The notes: generated by a model from the sequence alone, not told the origin. Shown: positions 1-10,937, numbered from the stretch's first letter. The stretch is DNA of 64,000 bases from Odobenus rosmarus divergens (GCF_000321225.1 NW_004450459.1:2238236-2302235), one strand, 5' to 3'. Program-made: numbers and translations.

Positions 1-207
1 CGACTTGGTTAGATTTTAGTTCTTTTATTTCTCCAGAAAGGGTTTCTCTAATAACTTCATGCTTTTTTCAAGCCCAGCTAGTATCTTTAAAATCATGATT
101 CTGAACTCTAGGTCCAACATCGTACTAATGTCCGTATTGAGTAGGTCCCTGGCAGTCGGTATTACCTCTTGTTCTTTTTGTTGAGGTGATTTTTTCCGTC
201 TTGTCAT
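1..207 (-). pseudogene. LINE-1 ORF1 N-terminus, frameshifted
   Basis: The reading frame starting at 207 (MTRRKKSPQQKE...) resembles the N-terminus of carnivoran L1 ORF1p, the RNA-binding chaperone that coats L1 RNA. The frame hits a TAA at 25-27, after 60 codons. Downstream of about position 60 a different frame carries ORF1-like coiled-coil sequence (GEIKELKSNQ). A small indel has therefore shifted the frame at about codons 50-53, so this copy is not expected to make full ORF1p. Only the first part of the gene lies in the window. Confidence 0.75.
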
Positions 208-373
208 TTTGTCCAGAGGAGACGAGATGAATGAGGGAACAAAATGCTAACAGGTTAACAACGTCCCCAGCAAATATACTCTAATCAGAAAAGACCTGAA
301 ACCAGGGGAAAAGAAGGGAAAGAAAGAAAAAACAAAAAGATAAAAATAAAAACAGAACAAAACGAAAAAAACA

Positions 374-870
374 GAATATGATCAGGCTGGTGCATAGATC
401 AGTGCCACACACTAGATTTTGGGTGTATTTTGGTCTGTTAGAATAAAGTGCCTCCCAAAATTTTAAAGAAAGAAAAACTTATATATGTACAAAAATAAGG
501 GTTGATACAATGAAGGGATGGAATATGACTGTAAAGATGAAAATTATTAAAAATCTTATAAAAGGAATTGATAAGAAGTTGTTTGATAAAAGAAGAGGAT
601 TTAAAAAAAAAAAGAAAGAAAAAGGGGAGAGAATGTGATCAGGCAGGAGAATAGAACAAAGCCATACACTAGAGATTTAGGGGTATATTTTGATATGTTA
701 GAAGAAAATGTATCTCAAAAATTTTAAAGAGAGAACAACTTATATGTATATGCCAAAAATAAGGGTAGCTACTATGAAGGGATAGAATATGACTCTAAAA
801 ATGAAAAATAAAAAATTTTTTAAAAAAGAGATTGATAAGATGTTAGTTGAAAAGGGGAACAAGAAAAATT
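374..870 (-). repeat. Two tandem ~257-bp units in the L1 5' UTR
   Basis: The stretch beginning GAATATGATCAGG at 374 recurs as GAATGTGATCAGG at 631. Matching landmarks follow in the same order: an ACACTAGA motif, TTTTAAAGA, AATAAGGGT, and ATGAAGGGAT. The units are clearly diverged. They lie between the GC-rich promoter part and ORF1 and look like duplicated 5' UTR modules. Confidence 0.75.
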
Positions 871-2228
871 CAAAAGAAAAAAAGACAGTTAAAAAAATTA
901 ATTTTGAAAGACTAAAGAATCATGGTAAAAAAGCCATGAATTCTACGTGCAGTATTCCCCTAGCGATGGAGTTCTGCCGTTCTCATTGATCGGTAAACTT
1001 GGTCTTGGCTGGCTGTTCTTGCTGATCTTCTGGGGGAGGGGCCTGTTGCCGTGGTTCCCAAATGTCTTTGCCGGAGGCGGAATTGCCCTGCCCTTGCCGG
1101 TCCGGGCTAAGTAATCTGCTTGGGTTTGCTCTCAGGAGCTTTTTTTCCCTGCAAGCTCTTGGTACAGCTTTGGAGGATGAGAGTGAAAATGGTGTCCTCC
1201 CAGTCTCCACCCCAGAGGAGCTGAGAACTCGGGGCCCCGCTCCTCAGTGTGCCCCCAGAGAAAAGCAGTCACTCCCATGTCCCCGGTCTCCGGCCGCACT
1301 CCGTGCTCACCCGGCCTGTGACCGAGCGTTTCTATCTCTGGCACCCGACCCCATGTGGAGTCTCCAAACCCAGCAGATCCCTGCGGTGCGCTCCCGCGCT
1401 GCTCCTCCCGGGGGGAGGAAGGGGAGTCTCCCCGGATCTGCTGCTTGTTGGGTCCCTGCTGGAGCAGAAGTGGCCTGGCTGTGTCGCTGATCACAGTTTA
1501 TGGCAACCCCGAGCTGAGAGCCCGCGCCTCGGCTCCGTCTCTGCAGCCGGCTTCCCCGCTCCGATACCTGGGAGCTCTGCTGCACTCAGGCACCCCCGGT
1601 CTTTCTGTGACCCTGAGGGTTCTGAGACCACACTGTCCCGTGAGGGTTCCACCCCTGCTTAGCCACTGGAGTGACGTCCCTCAGCGGAGCTGACTTCTAA
1701 AAGTTCCAATTTTGTGCTCCGCGGCTCTAGCACTTGCCAGAAGCGGCCGATGGAGGCCCCCTCCCCCGCCCTCTATCCTCCCGAATATCGCCTCGGATTC
1801 GCTTCTCTGCACGTCCTACCTTCCAGTAAGTGGTCGCTTTTCTGTTCAGAGAGTTGTTGCTATTCTTTTCTTCGATCTCCTGTTGAGTTCGTAGGTGTTC
1901 AGAATGGTTTGATCCCTATCCAGCTGAATTCCTGAGACCAGACGAAATCCAGGTCTCCTACTCCTCCTGTTTGTTTTGCTTTTAAGTAAGAGTTATATGT
2001 AGGATTTTGTTTGCAAAGGGGAAAAAACAAGCAGATTCATTTCTAGGGCATTTGAAAATCTTTACTGTTTGCCTAAAAGTATTTGGTTGTTTGGAGATGG
2101 GAGTTCCTTGGAGTTTTGGCCTGAAGTTTGGTCTACTCAATGTAGTCTTTGGAAATGTTTACTGCTTTAATGTGGACTCGATGTGCGGCACTGCATAGAC
2201 CCAAGAGTCTATAGATGCTATTTACCAG

Positions 2229-2378
2229 GGCGCCTGGGTGGCTCTGTCAGTTAAGTGTCTGACTCTTGGTTTCACTCAGGTCATGACCTCAGGGTCATGA
2301 GATCAGCCTGCCTTGAGGGCCCATGTTGGGCTCCGTGTGGATTCTGCTTGTCCCTAAAAATCTGAAATAACATTAAAG
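2229..2378 (+). mobile_element. CAN-type tRNA-derived SINE
   Basis: The copy begins with GGGCGCCTGGGTGGCTCTGT and continues through the tRNA-related head and the GGGCTCCGTGTGGATTCTGCTT body. It lacks the long CT-rich tail. It is a diverged, 3'-shortened copy in AT-rich intergenic DNA. Confidence 0.85.
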
Positions 2379-2639
2379 TTCTTTTCTTGCTTTTATTTTT
2401 ATAATTAACTATTCATATTTGACATTTATTACCCATTTATTTTTCAATTATAATTTCTTGGATTCTTCTGAAATTGTGTGTCATTATGTGGTGGAGGTTA
2501 TTTGTTTTGGTTATAGTGGGACAACCGATTATATTTACATGATTCTGAAACAGCAATATATGTTCTTTATAGACATTCAAATTATACCAAAAATAAAAAT
2601 AAAATGTAGAGCCATATGGAAATCTACAACTCAGGAGTA

Positions 2640-3290
2640 ACTTCCATCAGTCTGGATAACCACTTTCATCAGACATCTCTCCATGTATGGATATCAACAT
2701 ACAGGTATAGTTTTAAAATTTGATATGAGTGTGATCATACTTAACATGTTGTTCTGTAACCTTTTATTTCTCCCACTTGGACACATATCATGAACATCTT
2801 TTCATGTAATTATAGAATTATGTCATTATTTTTATTTTTTTAAGTAGGCTCCATGCGCACTATGGAGCCCAACACAGGGCCTGAATTCATGATCAAGACC
2901 TGAGCTGAGATCAAGAGTCAGACGCTTAACCGATTGAGCCACCCAGGTGCCCCATGTCATCATTTTAAATGGTTGTGTTATTTCCTACCACATATGGGTT
3001 CCATAATTTATTTACTCATTCACTATGGATGAATATTTTTTCACTACTTTGAAACATATTTGTGCATAAATCTTTTTACATTTATAGGATTAGTATCTTA
3101 GGATAAAGTCTTGAACATAGGATTTCTGGGCCAAATGTTATATGTAATTGACATGATGATACATATTGACAAACCATCCTTCCAGAAAAGTTGAAGCAAT
3201 TTTCCTTACTACCAACAATGCCTGAATGTGTCCATTTTCCCACTCTTGATGATATAAGGTCTAGAAAATTTATATATTTTTTGTCAACAT
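2640..3290 (-). mobile_element. Old L1M-type LINE-1 fragment (3' region)
   Basis: The sequence resembles the reverse complement of an ancient L1 ORF2/3' UTR region, with phrases such as ATTTCTGGGCCAAATG and AACCATCCTTCCAGAAAAG. The SINE at 2838-2954 is nested inside it. The subfamily was not assigned. Confidence 0.6.
2838..2954 (-). mobile_element. Short CAN-type SINE, minus orientation
   Basis: A T-run is followed by AAGTAGGCTCCATGC. The copy ends at GAGCCACCCAGGTGCCCC, the reverse complement of the SINE head. Flanks repeat as ATGTCATTATTTTT on the left and ATGTCATCATTTT on the right, consistent with a target-site duplication inside the older L1M fragment. Confidence 0.85.
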
Positions 3291-3970
3291 GCTAGATCAA
3301 AAAAATATTGATTTCATTTGTATCAAGTGATAACAAACACCTTTTCACATTTATTAAGCATTTGTATATATTTTGTTTTTTTCTGAATTGCCTTTTTACA
3401 TGTTTTTCTATTGAATTGTTTGTCTTTCTTTTCTGGAAGAGTTCCCCCATCCCATTTTATGAGTTTTCTGTATAATAAGGATATGAAACTATATATTTCA
3501 TATGGATTATAAAATTTTTTTAGCTTTTCTTCTATGTTTAATTCCCTTTATAGTGATTTTTAGTTTTTTTACATCAGAAATTTTTTTATTTTTTATAACT
3601 GTAGTAGTAATTTTTTTTGCAACATAAAGAAGTTTTTGATTTTTTACAACTTGAAACTCTATTTTTGTTATATGGAATATAAGACATAAAATTCAAATAT
3701 ATTGTGATATGCAAACACTTTACATTTACTTTGGTTCTGTTATCTTGGTATCACTTTTGTTTGAATTATATCCTTGTGAGTAGGAACATAAACTTACAAC
3801 TAATGAATTTACTGTTTCTTTTGCATTGCAGGAGTACTTTTCTAGAGTCTAGATTAATGCTAAAGACTCAAAATTGGGGCTAATTTGAGGGAATTTACTT
3901 AAAATTTAAAAATTAAAAATGAGAAAAAATAATTTCATTTATCCACAGGTGAAAATTTGCATAGCAAGCT
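3291..3970. other. AT-rich intergenic DNA, nothing recognised
   Basis: No gene, SINE or structured element is apparent. Long T and A runs and stop codons in all frames argue against coding sequence. It could be a decayed continuation of the preceding L1 fragment. Confidence 0.5.
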
Positions 3971-3974
3971 ATGA

Positions 3975-4150
3975 TTTGCAGTGGCATTTTACATGCTTTG
4001 TTTTATTTGCTTCTCAGAACCACCCTGTGAGTTTGGTACTGTGATATGTTTTATATGTGTGAGAAACTGGGGCTCTGGGAAAATGACATAAAATCACAGA
4101 ACTAAGAAACAGATGACATGATAGGATTTGAATTCATGTCTTTTGAATGC
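3975..4150 (+). repeat. MIR element, interrupted by a SINE
   Basis: MIR landmarks appear in order: CATTTTACATGC, CTTCTCAGAACCACCCTGTGAG, GAGAAACTGGGGCTC, and a degenerate TTTGAATTCATGTC. The SINE at 4168-4352 is inserted near its 3' end. Confidence 0.65.
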
Positions 4151-4167
4151 AAATTGTGTATTGTTCC

Positions 4168-4352
4168 TTTTTTTAAGATTTTTAAAAAAATTTATTAGAC
4201 AGAGAGAGCGCACACAAGCAAGGCAGAGGGAGAGGGAGAAGGAGATCCCCCCGCGGAGCAGAGAGCCAGACATGGGGCTCAATCCCAGGACCCTGGGATC
4301 ATGATCTGAGCCAAAGGCAGACGCTTAACCGACTGAGCCACCCAGGAGCCCC
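4168..4352 (-). mobile_element. CAN-type SINE, minus orientation
   Basis: The T-rich 3' tail is followed by the GAGAGAGCGCACAC stretch and ends at GAGCCACCCAGGAGCCCC. A 16-bp target-site duplication flanks it, AAATTGTGTATTGTTC on the left and AAACTGTGTATTGTTC on the right, with one mismatch. Confidence 0.93.
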
Positions 4353-4369
4353 AAACTGTGTATTGTTCT

Positions 4370-6790
4370 TATTTAATTCTCTTCCATCCTAATTTTACTT
4401 TTTCACTCTAATAAAAATGAAAAGGAGGTGCTTAATGACTAGCTTGTCCAATCATCTGTAGATAAGTGACTTCTTAAAATGAATATGACATGAAGATATT
4501 GTCACTGTATCCACATTAGTGATCTGACAACCAGAGGTTGATGCAGCTTGAGCACTTAATGAGTAGAAGAATACATTGTATTGCCACTCTTGCTTTAGAC
4601 ATTTTAGCCAAAGAAATCAGGGCACTTCCCTGCAGTCATGCTCCATTGCTGCTGAGAGCCTGCGTCAGGCCCTTGATGATTTCCCCCCTGGAGCTAATTA
4701 CCTGCAGAAAGGAAGGAGGCAGAGATGATCATCGCCCGTGGAATTTGCTCTTACACTCCACAGCTCCTCCTCAGCCCACCAAAGTGTCAAAACTAGGATT
4801 TTCCCAAAGAGGCCATGTCAACTCTGATGTTACCAGAGGGCCATCATATTAACCAAATCAAGATCTGGTGGAAGGAACACTGAAAAGAGGCCAGAATCCA
4901 CCTAGCAGGCCTACAGAGGTGAAATGAAGTCCCTATGCCTGTTACCAGAAGAAGCTCGTGCTTACCAAGGGTGTACGTCTCGATGCTGACTTTATCTGCC
5001 AAAGGGCTCCTGGTCATCTCTCCCCTCCTGCCATCACCCTTCTCTCCGATCACACCCCAGGCAGTGGCTGCCCATTTCTCAAAACATCCCCAAACTCAAC
5101 CTCTTCAGTGAGTCCCTTTAGGTTCCCGAAGGGAGTGTTAGCACAACAGGATTTCCACCTGATGCTCTATCAGCTCTGTCTCCTTAGTTCTTTTTCCAGT
5201 GGGAATTCCCATGGTTCCCTTTCTCAGCTATATCAACTGTGGTGTAGTTCTCCTTCTAGCACTTTCTGAGAGGAAAACTCTATACAAACACAACCATTTC
5301 TGCCCCAGAATATAGGCATTCTCTTAGGGCAAAGAAGGAGCACATCAGGGGTGGTATGTTTGGTGCGTAATAGAAATGAGAATTCTATTTTTTGCTTTTA
5401 CAACAGTTTAGTTTTGTTAAGCAGCTGTCAGTGTGGCTTTTAGTAAGGGGCCTCTGTAGCTACGTTTTCCCCATGCCCTGGTCCCATCCAATGTCAATAT
5501 ATCATTGACTTTGATTTACTGCAAGTTCCTTCCTCTGCCTATTTGGTGAGTGCATCTAACAACGTGCCTTCAAAATCTTGTTATTTGGTTGTGAGTACGA
5601 GGGGTCACTTCTTTCCTGAAGAATCACGGTACTTGAGATGAAGAGGAATGCTCCCGAGACAAGGGTTGCCTGATTTAGCAAGGAAAAATACAGGCTTAAA
5701 TGTGAATTTCAGATAAACAACAAATATTCTTTAGTATAAGTACATCCCAAATATTGCATACTTACTTCTGGAATGTACAACATGTGCAACATCTTACTAA
5801 AATTATTAAAATATTCTATTAAAAATTATTCATTGTTGACCTGAAATTCAAATTTGTTTAGTTGTTTTATATTTTATCTGGCAATCCTGTCTGAGATCAA
5901 TTTACATATTCTACAGAGACCAGAGCTGGACTATGTCAGAGTAAACAGCACATTTTTTAATTTTCCCAATAAGTGGAGGGGTAGAGTGGTAGTCTTTCCC
6001 CACTAAAAATGGCACAGGAAGGGCTATTCGTTCCAATATGCACATCTGCTTAGGATTGACCCACTGTGCTACCTCAGAATCAGGTTGGATAAGCTGTATC
6101 TATTTAATAGTGTTGTGTATGTCATTACTTGAAGCTACTCATGGCTACTTTTGGAGGCATGCATTTTAATTAATTGCTATTCTTTTGTACTTCTTCCCTG
6201 AGGTGATTTTTCAAAATCTTAAACTATAAATCTAATCAGTAGGTTTCTGGGTCTATTTAAATACTGACATTTAAAAATTTTTGAGGATGGCAGTGAACAT
6301 TAATGAGATAGAGGATATACAAGAGAAATGAAATATAATTGCCGCTGGAGTTCATGATAGTAATGATAAAAAAACCCAAACTTCTCCAAAGTGTTACACG
6401 GAAACACATTTCTTTCAGATCATGACGTTTCTAAGCTATGTCTGAAGGTCCAACCAAGGTTTAGTGTAACCTAGTATAGAGTTGAAAGGACTCATAGTAA
6501 AACAAACAAATTCTGAATGTCAAACTGGAATTTTAATAGACTAACACTAACCTGATTATACGCCTAGAATATTAAGGTCAACAATTTTCCAACAGTTGGA
6601 TAAACTCTTTGATAAAGGAAGCCTATTGCCGCCGAGCACAGCTGCACTGCCAGCCACTGGCCTTAACTTTTTAGAAAGGAGAATTTAGGTCCCACCCCAC
6701 CCCCATTCCTCTCATTTTAAAGAACTGGCATGGTTTGGGCTTATGGTGGGGGAAAGGGGGCTCTATCATAGCTTTGTTACCACTCCCCTC
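4370..6790. other. Intergenic DNA downstream of ZNF385B
   Basis: Apart from the palindromic hAT element at 5655-5895, I recognise nothing here. Open frames of about 100 codons at 4538-4852 and 4958-5269 match no protein I know and have no splice or promoter context. Confidence 0.5.
5655..5895. mobile_element. Palindromic hAT-type MITE
   Basis: The left arm GGGTTGCCTGATTTAGCA, followed by an ATACAGG and TTCAGATAAACAAC stretch, is mirrored by a right arm with GTTGTTTTATATTTTATCTGGCAATCC. The two ends are near-perfect inverted repeats and the arms run to the middle, as in known mammalian hAT MITEs. The family name was not assigned with certainty. Confidence 0.7.
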
Positions 6791-6799
6791 AAAGTTCTG

Positions 6800-7335
6800 T
6801 AACAGAGTGGTAGATTAAAGATGGCCACAAATTCTTTGCTCTTTTTCACATTGAAAAGTGAATACTTTCCTTCGCCTTGAATCTGGACTGGCCTTAGTGA
6901 CTTGCTTGATCAATAGAATGCAGCGTAAGTGACAAGCTGGGAGTTTTGAGACAATTTTATAAGAAGCTTTTTGACTTCCACACAGGCCTCTTGAAATGCT
7001 CTCTCTCTGGGAGCCCTGAGTTACTATGTCATTGCCTAAGACCACATAGCTGGAGAGGCCATGTGTAGGTCTTTCGGTAACTGTTCCAATGGAGTTCAGC
7101 CTTCCAGCCACCACCAGGCACACCTGTGAGTGAAGCCATCTTGGGCCTCCAGACACCGCCCCTCCCCCAAGTATTACCAAGGGACTTCATATTGATGCCT
7201 CCTCGAACAGAAGAACAGCCCAGCCGAGCCTAGTTGGAATTCTTGACCTCTGAAATCATGATATAAGATGGTTGTTATTTTAAGCCACTAAGTTTTGAAG
7301 TAGTTCGTTAAGTAGGTAACCAGAACAAATAGTGA
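6800..7335 (+). mobile_element. MLT1-type MaLR LTR
   Basis: Diagnostic MLT1 phrases are present in order: GATGGCCACAAATTCTTTGC, ATCTGGACTGGCCTTAGTGA, GTGAGTGAAGCCATCTTGG, and a terminal TTTTAAGCCACTAAGTTTTG followed by AACCAGAACAA. It is an ancient solitary LTR fragment in plus orientation, in the intergenic region. Confidence 0.85.
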
Positions 7336-7770
7336 TGTATTGATCTTTACACTTAAAAAGAGAATGAAGTAGGAAGAAAAAAAGGGTGGGCTGATCGGAG
7401 GAGTGGAATAGAAGGAGATCATAAATGCCTTGGACACAAATGAAAGATGGGCTAGGGATTTAGAAGACTTAGAGAAAGTTAAAAAAAAAAATTCAGAGTC
7501 ACAAATTTTTTATCAGGCTACTACTGTGATTTAGGGCTACACTCACAACTTGTCCCGACTTCTTAGGGATTCAGAGGGAAAAGAGCAGGAAAGTCTTGCC
7601 TCACGCAGATGCTGTGAACAGTAATGAATAAACATGACAAATAAAAATGCTTCAAATAAGACCTGAAAATGCTAAATATGTAAGGAGCAATCTTTGCACC
7701 TACTGAAAATCGTTCATCAGATGATTTCAAATTGAAGGCGTCTCAGGAGAAAATAACTTTGAAAACACAA
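7336..7770. other. Intergenic, just past the ZNF385B polyadenylation site
   Basis: No repeat or gene was recognised. Read on the minus strand, the stretch around 7757-7770 is GT-rich directly after the AATAAA. That fits a downstream element for cleavage and polyadenylation. Confidence 0.45.
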
Positions 7771-7792
7771 ACTGGCTTTTACTTTTTGTACT

Positions 7793-7798
7793 TTTATT
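7793..7798 (-). terminator. ZNF385B: Polyadenylation signal AATAAA for ZNF385B
   Basis: TTTATT on the plus strand reads AATAAA on the gene strand. A GT-rich stretch (GTTTGTGTTTTC, about 7757-7770) follows 25-40 bases downstream, the usual arrangement for mammalian cleavage sites. Confidence 0.6.
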
Positions 7799-8913
7799 GA
7801 AAAGGTACATTTAAAAAAATACACAGACATTTTACCATTTACAGATTGCAGATATAGATGCTCTAAAAGAGTTCACTCTATTTTGTTGTTTTATGATACC
7901 TCTTGCCCCTGATACCACAAACATTCCAGTCTTGTTGATACCAGTTTAGAAAGGGGGGCATGGGAGCATGACCTGCAACATATTCGGTGAACAGAAAGAC
8001 AAATTGTTCAATTATAAATTTTTTATCTTCTGTACATTATTGCATTAGGGAGCCACAAAATTATGTAGCATCATTACAAATGAAACAGGTTAAAAATGAA
8101 AAAGATAATTACGTAGAAATACATGGATTCATTGTCTCCTTGCAGAATGCACAAGAGGTGCAAAAATGTGCAACTTAGGAAGCTCTTTTTTTCTGGTTGT
8201 ATACATTTGCTTAGCAACTCAAACTAAAGTGAGGAAGCTACAAAATAAGTTAAACAAAAATAGCAAACAGGTAGTAATTATAGCTATGTTATATGGCTTT
8301 CTAGTTCTTTTAAATATTACCAAATAAAACGTGAAACAAAGAAAATACATTATCTTTTGTTCTCTTAAAGAGAAAATTCAAAGCTACTTTGCTTCCTAAC
8401 ATTTACACAGCAACTAAAAATGTTGAATTTAGACAAGAGATACAGAACTAGTACTACACAGGATACAACAGTACTTGGGTCTAAAACAGTACACAATCCC
8501 TGTCGACAAGAGTACACCAGAAAAGAAAACATGGTGATCCGTTGGTAAGATGGTATCCACAAGTAAGCACTTGTGTTCATCTATTTTTGTTCCACACTAG
8601 AATGTGCCCAGTTGGATTCCAGAGTTATTTACAGACGTGTGAGGAAGACCCTAGTTTTCAAGTCTGTCAGGAAAATATTCCTTATCGTTTTCTAAGCCAG
8701 ATCACACCCATGGAAAAAGAGTCAGAGAATGGTATATAGATACATTGTTTTGTTTTGTTTTCTGACCGATACATTTGCAAGAAACCAATTATCTCAGATA
8801 CACAGATCGAGGGGCGGGGGAGCGGGGAGAGGGACAGGGTGGGGGTAGGGAACAGGGGCATAAAGCCTGGGCTGCTCAGATCCCTAACGGTGGGAGCGGT
8901 CCCTAAAAGCACT

Positions 8914-9106
8914 TTTTTTTTTTTAAAGATTTTATTTATTTGAGAGAGAGAGAATGAGGGATAGAGAGCACGAGAGGGAAGAGGGTCAGAGGGAGAAGCA
9001 GACTCCCCGCCGAGCAGGGAGCCCGATGTGGGACTCGATCCCAGGACTCCAGGATCATGACCTGAGCCGAAGGCAGTCGCCCAACCAACTGAGCCACCCA
9101 GGCGCC
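8914..9106 (-). mobile_element. CAN-type SINE inserted in the ZNF385B 3' UTR
   Basis: The T-run and AAAGATTTTATTTATTTGAG tail at the low-coordinate side, and GAGCCACCCAGGCGCCCC at the high side, show minus orientation, the same sense as the gene. A perfect 13-bp target-site duplication, CCCTAAAAGCACT, occurs at 8901-8913 and 9107-9119. In the transcript its tail supplies two overlapping AATAAA hexamers at 8931-8936 and 8935-8940, about 325 nt after the stop codon. Confidence 0.95.
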
Positions 9107-9129
9107 CCCTAAAAGCACTCTTGAGCCTA

Positions 9130-9480
9130 GTGATTTCTTAAGTCTTTGGAGTCGGGGCTGGGGTGGTGGCTGGGGGAGGCGGAGTTGGGGCCGCAACGCC
9201 AAACGCTCCCGCCGCCGCCGCACCCCTCGGGCCCTCCCCGCGCAGCGGCCCGGGGCGCCGGCGGTCAGTAGGGCGCGAAGAGGATGGAGGCGGGCGTGGC
9301 GCGGATGGGCCCGTGACCGGGCCGCAGCAGCGCGGGGGGGATGGCGGGCGGCTGGAAGAGCGACGCCGACGGTCGGGGCGGCAGCGACAGTGCCGACGAC
9401 ACCGCGGCCGCCGCCGCCAGGGGCGACGACAGGAAGGCCGGGGCCAAAGGCTTCATCATGTCTTTCTGGAATGCAAGTTT
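9130..9480. promoter_or_regulatory. CpG-dense island over the last ZNF385B exon
   Basis: GCCGCCGCCGC, CGCGCAGCGGCCCGG, GGCGCGAAG and many other CpG pairs fall within about 350 bp, while the surrounding DNA is AT-rich. It covers the final coding exon and the proximal 3' UTR. The coding sequence (Ala, Pro, Arg rich) explains part of this, but the CpG richness continues past the stop codon. Confidence 0.6.
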
Positions 9481-9483
9481 TGC
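9265..9483 (-). CDS. ZNF385B: ZNF385B, last coding exon
   Basis: This exon encodes the C-terminal 72 residues. It begins AKLAFQKDMMKPLAP, continues through an Ala-rich run and a Pro-rich stretch, and ends in GPIRATPASILFAPY, then TGA at 9265-9267. That ending matches ZNF385B as I recall it; ZNF385D ends instead in TAHTPVLFAPY. The acceptor is a pyrimidine-rich tract ending TTAG at 9484-9485. The exon starts in phase 0 and joins the 10938-11039 exon. No zinc finger lies here; the tail is low complexity and probably disordered. The protein is a U1/matrin-type zinc-finger factor linked by published work to B-cell apoptosis and p53-family activity; that role is family knowledge, not visible here. 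Confidence 0.93.
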   Translation of the reverse strand, partial: AKLAFQKDMMKPLAPAFLSSPLAAAAAVSSALSLPPRPSASLFQPPAIPPALLRPGHGPIRATPASILFAPY

Positions 9484-10937
9484 CTAACGGAGGGAGAGAA
9501 CCGGGAACGGGGTGGGGAGATGGTTTTCAATAAGCACCGCGGACATCTTTTCGCAACACAGACGTTAAGAAGTCAGCTTTTCAAGACCGTGACTCTCAAA
9601 AGTCAGGAAATTATTTTCACAAGGGTGGTTTTCAGAGGCTCTTGGCATATACCTTTGCTTTGATTTGTTTCCATTTCCACTCTTTTTCTGGTGGCCCTGG
9701 CCTCTGGGCACTAGGAAGCGGGGGCGGGGAGGAGGAGCCTCTCTGAATAGATACTAAAGCTATTTTGTGTCGCTTCTTCTCACAAAGAAAAAACAAACAT
9801 ACCCAGAAAGTTTCCTGCTTAGATAATGGAGCTCAATTTAAAATTCTGACTACTCGTAAACCACAGTGCAGCGTTGAGGTTTTGGGGGTGGGGTGGGGGG
9901 GGAGTATGCCTGACCCTACACTTATCTCTGAAGAGCCGCATTGCGTGAAGTAACTGGGGTTCAGGACGTTAGGGACCTGTTAAGCGTCATGAAAACAAAG
10001 TCAGTGTGCACCTCTCCCTCTGGCCACCTTAGGAGTATTCCCTGAAAAACTGCAGCTAACTCAAATTTCTGTCGTTGGGAAGGATTGTAAGTGTGCTAGA
10101 AACGTTCTCTTTTTAAAGGAATCCCAAGGTGGAATCTTCTTGTAAAGTAAGAAATCAATCCTTAATTTCTCTTTTGCAATCAGGAGAAGCTTTGCACACT
10201 GGATTTGCTTAATGCAGGTAACACCTGCTTGCAGCATCAGATGGAGGCTTTGCAGAAGTTGGGAGCATTGCCTCCAGCTGGCCAATCCCGCTTCAACCTC
10301 AAATGGAATGCCACACTGGGCTAAGTCCCAGGGAGATTATGAAATCCATCCATCTGGGTATTTATATGACATCTATTGCTGGCGCCCCTGGGTATTTTTG
10401 CAAAGAAACTGAAAACAGCACATATTGAGAGCAGGTAGGACAGGCTGAATACCAACATGCCTGCTAGACAGGGAAAGAGAGTAATACAAACACCCACTTT
10501 ACTTTCTGGAGGGGGGCGTGGAGAGGGAGGAGAGCTCTTTAGAAAGGAGGAGGGTATCAAATGGATGGAGTTTTGTTTTAGGAAATCAAGCCCTCTTCCA
10601 GGTTCAACACATTCCAGGATTCCTCAGGATTACTTGTCTTTGTTCCTGAGCCTTTGTTTTTCTTTATATGCTAAAGAAGGTAGTCTTTGGCAAATGTCCT
10701 GGTAAAGAGTAAGGTATTAGCTCTTAAAGAGGTTCAGTTTCTCTTCTCTAAAGCAGCTTCCTTCAGGGTGTCCTACAGCAGAAACTAAGCAGTTCCTTCT
10801 AAACTTCTGTCTATGAGGGCTATTGAAATTCAAAACCTTTCAGGACCAGTTAGTCCCTAGGCCCTCCTAACCCACAGTCCCTGCCCAAGCCAGGAAGGTG
10901 GACCCACGAAACAAGTGAGCAGGTGAGGTGAACTTAC
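9484..10937 (-). other. ZNF385B: ZNF385B last intron (1454 bp)
   Basis: The donor on the gene strand is GTAAGT (10932-10937) and the acceptor is TTAG (9484-9487). I recognise no SINE or LINE inside it. Short open frames on either strand match nothing known. Confidence 0.8.

Larger units (their letters stand above)
1..1967 (-). mobile_element. LINE-1 5' portion: full 5' UTR plus start of ORF1
   Basis: This is the 5' part of a carnivoran LINE-1 in minus orientation, cut by the window edge. ORF1 starts at 207 and runs toward 1. From 208 to about 1967 lies the 5' UTR: an A-rich proximal part (about 208-950) and a GC- and CpG-rich distal part (about 950-1967) that matches my memory of caniform L1 promoters. 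The 5' boundary is set at 1967, where the GGAGGAG-type start meets AT-rich flank. Most genomic L1s are 5'-truncated, so a complete 5' UTR is notable. The target-site duplication cannot be checked because the 3' end is outside the window. Confidence 0.85.
7775..9264 (-). other. ZNF385B: ZNF385B 3' UTR (inferred)
   Basis: The stop codon of the last exon is at 9265-9267. The first canonical AATAAA outside a repeat, reading down the minus strand, is at 7793-7798, giving a 3' UTR of about 1.5 kb. A SINE at 8914-9106 interrupts it. The extent is inferred from the signal and from the lack of other structure; RNA evidence would be needed for the exact end. Confidence 0.65.

Noticed and set aside
9163..9663. 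166-codon plus-strand frame, Gly/Arg rich
   Set aside because: It is the antisense of the GC-rich last ZNF385B exon; the low number of stops follows from composition.
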